From Neocallimastix lanati (nom. inval.) (Eukaryota > Neocallimastigomycota > Neocallimastigomycetes > Neocallimastigales > Neocallimastigaceae), in the NCBI GenBank assembly GCA_016946835.1, contig JACVTC010000112.1, positions 614,001 to 627,050 on the forward strand: a DNA stretch of 13,050 nt. Direction: 5' to 3'. This document shows, piece by piece, positions 6,937 through 13,050 of the stretch. Numbering within the stretch: position 1 is the first letter of the stretch; each line of letters starts with the position of its first letter. The notes beneath the pieces are model-generated. The model saw only the letters and a list, made by a program, of their open reading frames with translations, did not search any database and was not told the DNA's origin. The translations under genes and the position numbers were made by a program.

Positions 6937-6945
6937 GCGGGGGCA
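6937..6945 (+). other. Polypurine tract of element 1
   Basis: GCGGGGGCA follows the pol stop by 11 bases and directly precedes LTR B. It should prime plus-strand synthesis. A run of five G stands out in this AT-rich DNA, although the tract is short and interrupted by C. Confidence 0.6.
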
Positions 6946-7736
6946 TCTTAATACAGAATGAACAAATAATACTAATTGTGCTAGAATAATATAAATTATT
7001 CTAACCTTATAGATTATTCTATTCTATATAATTGGAACTTTCCAATATTCTTCAAATATTACTAAATAGAAATCTTAAGTTAATAAATCACTAATTAACT
7101 TATAATTCCTTTTTGAATTATCGATCCGATTCCATTATAATGTATTAAAAATCTTTAGCCAAGAATATTGTCCTTGCCCACTTAATATATTAATATTATA
7201 TTTCTTTTGTATTATGTTATATTGAAAATAATCAAATCTATTTAATTAGTTATTAAAATTTTCGTTATCAATTTAAATTTATTTTTAATTACTAAATTTA
7301 ACTAAACCACAATAAAATATTCTGTATAATCTCTTTATTTTTATTTTATATATATTAGTATTAAACTATTATTAAATAATTAATAATTCAATAATATATA
7401 ACTACTATTTATAACAATAATATTATTAACTAAAATAATAATTCAATTTCAATTTAAATGTTTTATTTATAAAAATAATTAGTAATTAGCTTATTAAAAA
7501 AATAGTTAGGCTTTACAAATTTTAATTTGATAAAAAAATATAAATACATGTAATTTTAGTGAAATAAAATATAATCAATAACTTTCTTTTTATTAAATAA
7601 ATAATTATATTATTATTTTTCTTTTACAAATTTAAATAAATAAATATTGATTTTAAAACAAATTATTTTATTTTATTGTAATTTTATTATTTGTGTTAAT
7701 TATTATTATATTCCTAAAACTATATGAACCATACCA
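6946..7736 (+). repeat. LTR B: complete 3' LTR of element 1 (791 bp)
   Basis: The extent comes from alignment to LTR C, which is the same length. It opens T-CT-TAATACAG after the polypurine tract and ends CCATACCA. If the terminal trinucleotide is excluded the limits shift by about 3 nt. Inside are a 9-bp inverted repeat (6982-7003), a TTGGAA-CT-TTCCAA dyad (7032-7045) and TATA at 7539-7546. Relative to LTR A it has two T-to-C changes and a few differences in T-rich runs. Confidence 0.88.
7539..7546 (+). promoter_or_regulatory. Putative TATA box of LTR B
   Basis: TATAAATA sits in the same context as in LTRs A and C. In a 3' LTR it would drive read-out transcription into the adjacent element 2 rather than element 1. 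Motif-based call only. Confidence 0.4.
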
Positions 7737-7737
7737 C

Positions 7738-8528
7738 TGATAATACAGAATGAACAAATAATACTAATTGTGCTAGAATAATATAAATTATTCTAATCTT
7801 ATAGATTATTCTATTCTATATAATTGGAACTTTCCAATATTCTTCAAATATTACTAAATAGAAATCTTAAGTTAATAAATCACTAATTAACTTATAATTC
7901 CTTTTTGAATTATCGATCCGATTCCATTATAATGTATTAAAAATCTTTAGCCAAGAATATTGTCCTTACCCACTTAATATATTAATATTATATTTCTTTT
8001 GTATTATGTTATATTGAAAATAATCAAATTTATTTAATTAGTTATTAAAATTTTCGTTATCAATTTAAATTTATTTTTAATTACTAAATTTAACTGAACC
8101 ACAATAAAATATTCTGTATAATCTCTTTATTTTTATTTTTATATATATTAGTATTAAACTATTATTAAATAATTAATAATTCAATAATATATAACTACTA
8201 TTTATAACAATAATATTATTAACTAAAATAATAATTCAATTTCAATTTAAATGTTTTATTTATAAAAATAATTAGTAATTAGTTTATTAAAAAAATAGTT
8301 AGGCTTTACAAATTTTAATTTGATAAAAAAAATATAAATACATGTAATTTTAGTGAAATAAAATATAATCAATAACTTACTTTTATTAAATAAATAATTA
8401 TATTATTATTTTTCTTTTATAAATTTAAATAAATAAATATTGATTTTAAAACAAATTATTTTTTTTAATGTAATTTAATTATTTGTGTTAATTATTATTA
8501 TATTTCTAAAACTATATGAACCATACCA
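7738..8528 (+). repeat. LTR C: complete 5' LTR of element 2 (791 bp)
   Basis: It opens TGATAATACAG, giving a canonical TG start, and ends CCATACCA eight bases before the PBS. It begins one base after LTR B ends. Private changes include CTTACCC, AATTTATTT, AACTGAACC and ATTTCTAAA. The 9-bp inverted repeat lies at 7774-7795 and the TTGGAA-CT-TTCCAA dyad at 7824-7837. Confidence 0.9.
8333..8340 (+). promoter_or_regulatory. Putative TATA box of LTR C
   Basis: TATAAATA followed by CATGTAA, with one extra A in the upstream A run relative to LTRs A and B. It is the expected promoter for element 2 RNA. Motif-based call. Confidence 0.45.
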
Positions 8529-8536
8529 TGAAAAAT

Positions 8537-8555
8537 TGGTGGAGATATCGGGGAA
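8537..8555 (+). other. Primer-binding site of element 2
   Basis: It is identical to the site in element 1 (TGG-T-GGAGATATCGGGGA), again eight bases after the LTR end. Preservation in both copies supports its role as the tRNA annealing site for minus-strand priming. Confidence 0.65.
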
Positions 8556-9033
8556 TATAATAATAAATTAATACATTGGGGATAAAATTATAATATTAAT
8601 AAATAATTTTTCTAATAAAACAAAAAATTTTTTTTTAAAAACAATTTTTATATTTTTAACTAATTATTATTAATTGTTAAAAATATTAATTATTATTAAA
8701 TTAAATTAATATTCGTGCATAGATTTCCGGGTTAAGTTTATCCTACATAGTAATTGGGCTAGTAGGCTCTGGACTGCTATTTTTTATATTGAAAATAGTA
8801 ACCGTGGCACACGCGTGGCATGACACCTTTCAAGAGGTAAGCTGCACGTCAGACAGTGTGTACTATCAGATTGCACGATTATTATAATTTAATAAGTGAT
8901 TAATAATAATAAATAATTAATAATTTTATTAGTTAAAAGATTTATTTTTTTTAATTTTTTTTATTTTTACTTTTTTATAACAATTTATACATTACGAGGT
9001 TTAGCATTCTATAGATACAATAAATTTTATTTT
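8556..9033 (+). other. Untranslated leader of element 2
   Basis: Same organisation as in element 1. The GC-richer block is at 8711-8878, with CACGCGTG at 8810-8817 and the six-codon upstream ORF at 8820-8840. It is identical to element 1 over the block, while the AT-rich flanks show several substitutions and length changes in T runs. A second ATG present in element 1 (1877) is GTG here. No other gene is seen. Confidence 0.6.
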
Positions 9034-9950
9034 ATGAGAACATCCAGTACTTCCAGTACTCCAACAGAGAGTACTCCAGAAAGTAAGCTTAGCTTCAGAG
9101 AATTAAAGAAAGAATTAAAAGATTTTGAAAAGCTTACTAAACAAAACCTTGACATCAACTCCTGGGCAAATGAGTTAAAGGCATGGATAAAATACCAACA
9201 TATCAAGGATCCTGAAACTATTTTTACTGCTTGTATATTAACGGCTTCTGGAGAACCAAGAGAAATTATCCAAGAACTAGAAGATGGAAATGACCTTACT
9301 GAAGATGAAGATTCTGATTTCGATAGCGATAGTGAAGGAGAAGATGATGAAGAAAGTGAATCTACTACCACCTACCCAAGCCTTGATGAAATCATAAATC
9401 ATCTGAAGACTTTCTATGTACTTAAAGAAGATCAAACCAACTTGTTACGAGAATTGCGTTCCATGAAAATAAAGAAGAACGAGAAAGTTAAAGATTTTAA
9501 TGTCCGTTATAGATCTTTGTACCATAAATTGGATAAAAAGAGAAGAAGAAAAATTAGTGTTTTAGATTATGCAGATTCCTTAACCAATAATCCTGACGCA
9601 TGGAGAAAGGTTATGCTTAAAGACAATATTTCTATTACTAAAGCATTCGCTATAGCTGAAAAAGTTGATCGTTTATCTATTAAAATAGTACTGAATATTA
9701 TGATAAGACTCGTTACAATCTCCTTAACTCTAAAAGTAATCTTAATAAGAACATTTCAAATGATTTTAACAAACCAAAAACCCACAAAAATGTATCTATA
9801 GAAAATCTCACTAACAAGATGAAAGAAATGAAAATTAGTACTTGCTGGTTTTGTAGCAATGAAGGACATACCAAACGAAACTGTCCTAAATTAAATTCTA
9901 TATTGGAAAATAACCGCAAGAAGTTTTATGAAAATCATTTAAACCACTAA
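9034..9950 (+). pseudogene. gag: Gag of element 2, frameshifted
   Basis: It is the same protein as Gag of element 1 for about 217 residues. One A is then missing from a run (9682-9685, four A where element 1 has five). The shifted frame ends at 9801, giving a 255-residue product that lacks the CCHC zinc knuckle and never reaches the frameshift signal. The remaining sequence to the original stop (9948-9950) is present, including the knuckle codons from about 9842. The total length is exactly one base less than gag of element 1. Substitutions before the lesion are few (for example I to T and S to T in or beside the acidic segment, and G to V in YGLKED). If the missing A is a sequencing error, this gene is intact. 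Confidence 0.88.
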
Positions 9951-9990
9951 AAGGGAGTAGAAGCACTCCCATCGTCAAAAAAATTGCTTC
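9938..9990 (+). promoter_or_regulatory. -1 frameshift signal of element 2
   Basis: Heptamer TTTAAAC is at 9938-9944, stem 1 at 9953-9958 with 9965-9970, and stem 2 at 9960-9964 with 9986-9990. It is identical to element 1 in all paired bases, spacer and loops. With gag frameshifted upstream, ribosomes would not arrive here in the right frame, so the signal is stranded unless the gag lesion is artefactual. Confidence 0.75.
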
Positions 9991-12900
9991 AGTCTGCCAT
10001 CGTCCCAAAACAGTTGACTTAAAAGAAGATGATGATTATGAAGAAATTGCTGATTTCCAAGAAGGTACTACTACGGATTATTACGAAGATTTTGATGATG
10101 AGTCGGATGGTTCCAAAGAATTGGATTACTTAGTAAACGTTATAAAGAGAAAGGCAAATCCTAAAGATGAAGAGACTAGTGACCAAAGAGGAAAGAGGGT
10201 TCACCGTAGTCTAAGAGATGATCCTAAGCCAATAGTTACTCCAGGTTTACGAAAACAAAAAGAAAATCAATTAAGGGGAACATCGCGACCAGTCAAAAAG
10301 CCAACAACTCAATTACATCCTTCGATTATGGCTCAACCCAGAATAGAGAAAGAAAAGAGGATTGAGAAAGAGCTAAGAGATAAGGAAAGAGCTAGTACTA
10401 GTACTTCTGTGGAAAATAATAAAAATAGTATTGTTAATATTATTAATGAAGAAACTTCTCAGGAAGGAAATAATTCTAAACAAACTTTAAATAAATTAAT
10501 TCAAGAAAAATCATCAGAAAAGTCAACTGAAATTATGCCAACTAGAATTCCAAAAAGAATACAAATGCAAACTGATTGTGATAGTTATGACGTGATCAAA
10601 GATTTAAACTCCAGTAATTGCAATATTACATTTGGACAATTATTGGACGTTGCTCCAAAGATACGGTCTCAAGTATCACAAGGACTTAAATTAGAAAAGA
10701 ATAATACTAAAATTTCAGGTGCAGTGGATAATATGTGTGCTACTACAATAATAACGAACAATATAGATCATACATATAAAAGTAAACATCATGAACCACA
10801 AGAAGATGATATTGCTATGGTTGATGTAATAGTAGATGGAGTTCGTGGTAAGGCTTTAATAGATTCATGTAGTAACTTAAGTATTATCACAAAGCAATTT
10901 TTAGATAAATTACCTTATCAGTATGAACCTATAGGAGTTAGTGCAGGACGAATACGTTTAGCAACGATGAATGATGATTACTCAGAAGATGTGTTAATCA
11001 AAGTTCCCGTAAAAATTAATGAACTAGAACTACTTGTTACGTGTAGAATTATAGACAAGGAGGATCCATTCTATGATATATTAATCAACCTCAAAACTCA
11101 AATTGATAACCAGTTATTTATACATCCAATTAGATATAGTCTTTGTCGATTTAATGATCAAGGTTTAATTGAAGAAATTGCACCTATTAATAATGAATAT
11201 GATGACGAAGAAAAATTATTATGTGTAATCAAAGCATTGAATCACCAAGAAGCTAAGCAACAATTGAAAACGATTGAAGGATTACCACCCATAAAATATA
11301 TATATGACACAGTTTTTCAAAGTACAATTAATTCAATTATAGAGAAGCTATTACTAAATTACTTGAAGAATATATTAATATAATTGCAACTTCTTCTGAA
11401 GAATTAACACCTTCAGATTTATCACCACACAAAATTATTCTTAAGGAAGGAATTAAACCTATTAAACAAAAATTTTATCGACTTAGTAAATTAAAAACAG
11501 ATATCTTAAAAGAAGAATTAACCAAACTCATATATAAACGATTAATTGAACCTTCATGTTCAGAATGGTCATCACCAGTAGTACTTGTGCCTAAAAAGAA
11601 CGGTAAATGGCGACTGTGTATTGACTATAGGAAAGTAAATGAAGCAACTAAGAAGGATTCTTATTCTTTACCAAATATTGAGGAAATTTTTGATAGCTTA
11701 GATGGAGCGAAAATCTTCTCAACATTAGATCTTTATTCCGGTTATCATCAAATATTAATGGAGGATGATAGTGTTGAAATCACTACCTTTACAAACTAAG
11801 TTCGGAAACTACCAATTCAAGGTAATGCCCTTCGGTTTAACAGGTGCTCCAGCTACATTCCAAAGAGAAATGAACCGTATACTATTTCCCTTAATAGGAA
11901 AATGCGTCTATAACTTTATCGATGATATTTTAATCTACTCAAGAACTGAAGAAGAACACCTAGAACATCTTAAACAAGTCTTAGAAATATTCAGGGAACA
12001 TAAGTTAAAAATCAATATCGAAAAGTGTTCTTTCATGCAAACTGAAGTAGAAGTACTTGGACATAAAGTATCCTCAGAAGGTTTAAGTCCATTGGAAAAC
12101 AAAGTTGAAGCTATTAAGAATGGAAGGCTCCCTCTAACATTCATGAACTTCGATCATTTTTAGGAGCCATTGGATATTATAGAAAATTTTATTAAGGACT
12201 TTGCAAAAGTTACTGCTCCTCTCTGCACTCTATTAAGAAAAGGTGTTAAGTTTGAATGGAAAAAGGAACAAGAAGAAAGTTTTAAAATTCTTAAGGAAAG
12301 ATTAATCAATGCCCCAATATTAAGATTTCCTAGATTTGATAGAGAATTTATTATAAGAACAGATGCTTCCTATGATGGAATAGGCGGTGTGCTTTTACAA
12401 AAGGATGATGAAACTGGAAAGGAGCATCCGGTTCATTATATTAGTAGAAGTTTATCTAAATCGGAAAAGAATTATGGAATTACGGATCTAGAAGGTGCTG
12501 CTCTAATTTACTGTATTAATAAATTAAAATCTTATATTATGGGAAATCCTAAGCAAACTATAGTATATACAGATCATAGACCATTAATCGGATTACTTAA
12601 AAGGAAGGAACCACAAAATTCTCGTCATACTAGATGGTGTTTGACTGTCAGTATGTTAGGAATTGATTTACGATATGAAACTGGAAAGAATAATGTTGTC
12701 GCAGATGCTTTATCAAGAATGAAAAATGAAAAGAAAAAGTTGTCTTAACAACACAAATTATCAAGGAACAAGATGAAAACCTGCTTTCAAGAATCATTAA
12801 GGAATTTATTGAAGAAAAATTTACGACAATTGATGGTGTGGACTACTTTGTTGATGGCAATAATTATAGAAAATTAGTTACAGATACAAAAGAAAAACTT

Positions 12901-13050
12901 CAATTAATTTTTCAAGCACACAGTATAGGACACGAAGGCTATTACAAGACATACCAACGTTTGAAAAAGAGCTACTATTGGAACAATATGGTTAATGACA
13001 TTAAGCGAATTATAGGTAAATGTGAAAAATGTCAATTAAATAAATCTCAA
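9944..13050 (+). pseudogene. pol: Pol of element 2, five single-base frameshifts, 3'-truncated by the window
   Basis: Compared with element 1, single-A changes occur at 11335-11336 (loss), 11793-11795 (gain), 12116-12117 (loss), 12183-12186 (gain) and 12729-12732 (loss). Losses and gains alternate, so the original frame returns between 11795 and 12116 and between 12186 and 12729. Uninterrupted pieces are the pre-protease region plus protease (ending 11383) and the RNase H segment up to ~12730. Codons for the protease D-S-C-S (from 10862), RT catalytic Asp (11728), the FIDD box (Asp codons 11921-11926) and the RNase H first Asp (12362) are all still present. The window ends just after the integrase C-x2-C. 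There is no nonsense substitution. Confidence 0.9.

Larger units (their letters stand above)
867..7736 (+). mobile_element. Ty3/Gypsy LTR retrotransposon, element 1 (reading frames intact)
   Basis: Order: truncated 5' LTR (LTR A), primer-binding site, ~0.5-kb leader, gag, pol in the -1 frame, polypurine tract and complete 3' LTR (LTR B). The pol order protease, RT, RNase H, integrase defines Ty3/Gypsy (Metaviridae), as opposed to Copia, where integrase precedes RT. All recognisable catalytic residues are present and no stop interrupts gag or pol. LTRs A and B differ at about six substitutions plus a 2-bp length change in a T run over ~645 bp, so the insertion is young. The only visible structural lesion is loss of the first ~149 bp of the 5' LTR, apparently through insertion of element X. 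That probably separates part of U3 from the promoter. No chromodomain follows integrase. Confidence 0.9.
7738..13050 (+). mobile_element. Ty3/Gypsy LTR retrotransposon, element 2 (frame-disrupted, runs off the window)
   Basis: This is a second member of the same family in the same orientation. It has a complete 5' LTR, PBS, leader, gag and pol up to the integrase CC pair, and the 3' part lies beyond the window. It is nearly identical to element 1. Most coding differences are silent or conservative, and one length change before the protease is in frame (3 nt). Six single-A indels nevertheless break the frames: one in gag and five in pol. LTR C carries its own private substitutions relative to A and B, so this is an independent insertion. 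Confidence 0.9.

Noticed and set aside
867-7736. Element 1 as an endogenous retrovirus with env
   Set aside because: Only ~11 bases separate the pol stop from the polypurine tract and no ORF follows integrase, so there is no envelope gene.
11587-12748. Separate small genes in the RT/RNase H part of element 2
   Set aside because: They are fragments of one pol ORF broken by single-base A-run changes; alignment to element 1 accounts for all of them.

Overview
The window is AT-rich (very low GC outside coding sequence) eukaryotic repeat DNA. It consists almost entirely of Ty3/Gypsy-type LTR retrotransposons, all on the + strand. Very AT-rich LTRs, standard-code ORFs and the style of the Gag and Pol proteins fit a repeat-rich, AT-rich fungus such as an arbuscular mycorrhizal (Glomeromycotina) species. 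That placement is an inference from composition and element type; no host gene is present to confirm it.

Layout. (1) Bases 1-867 are the 3' end of an upstream element ('X'): a 27-codon ORF tail, a purine-rich tract and a 771-bp LTR (97-867) with TGTAAA...TTTACA ends. (2) Bases 867-7736 are element 1: a 5' LTR lacking its first ~149 bp (LTR A, 867-1511), primer-binding site, leader, gag (2016-2933), a pol ORF in the -1 frame (to 6925), polypurine tract and complete 3' LTR (LTR B, 6946-7736). Both reading frames are open, and LTRs A and B differ at only a handful of sites. (3) Bases 7738-13050 are element 2, same family and orientation: complete 5' LTR (LTR C, 7738-8528), primer-binding site, leader, gag and pol. 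Its gag carries one and its pol five single-A indels, and pol runs off the window inside the integrase zinc-binding region. LTRs B and C abut with zero to one base between them.

How it works. The LTR promoter drives one RNA encoding Gag, with a CCHC zinc knuckle, and Gag-Pol, with protease, reverse transcriptase, RNase H and integrase. Pol has no usable in-frame ATG near its start. Gag instead ends in a coronavirus-type slippery heptamer, followed 8 nt later by a sequence able to form a compact H-type pseudoknot. This predicts -1 ribosomal frameshifting and is preserved in both copies.

History. Shared LTR substitutions pair A with B and set C apart, so elements 1 and 2 are separate insertions rather than a duplication sharing an LTR. 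Element X appears to have inserted into the 5' LTR of element 1. All six frame lesions of element 2 are +1 or -1 A in short A runs, a pattern that raises the question of sequencing error versus real decay.
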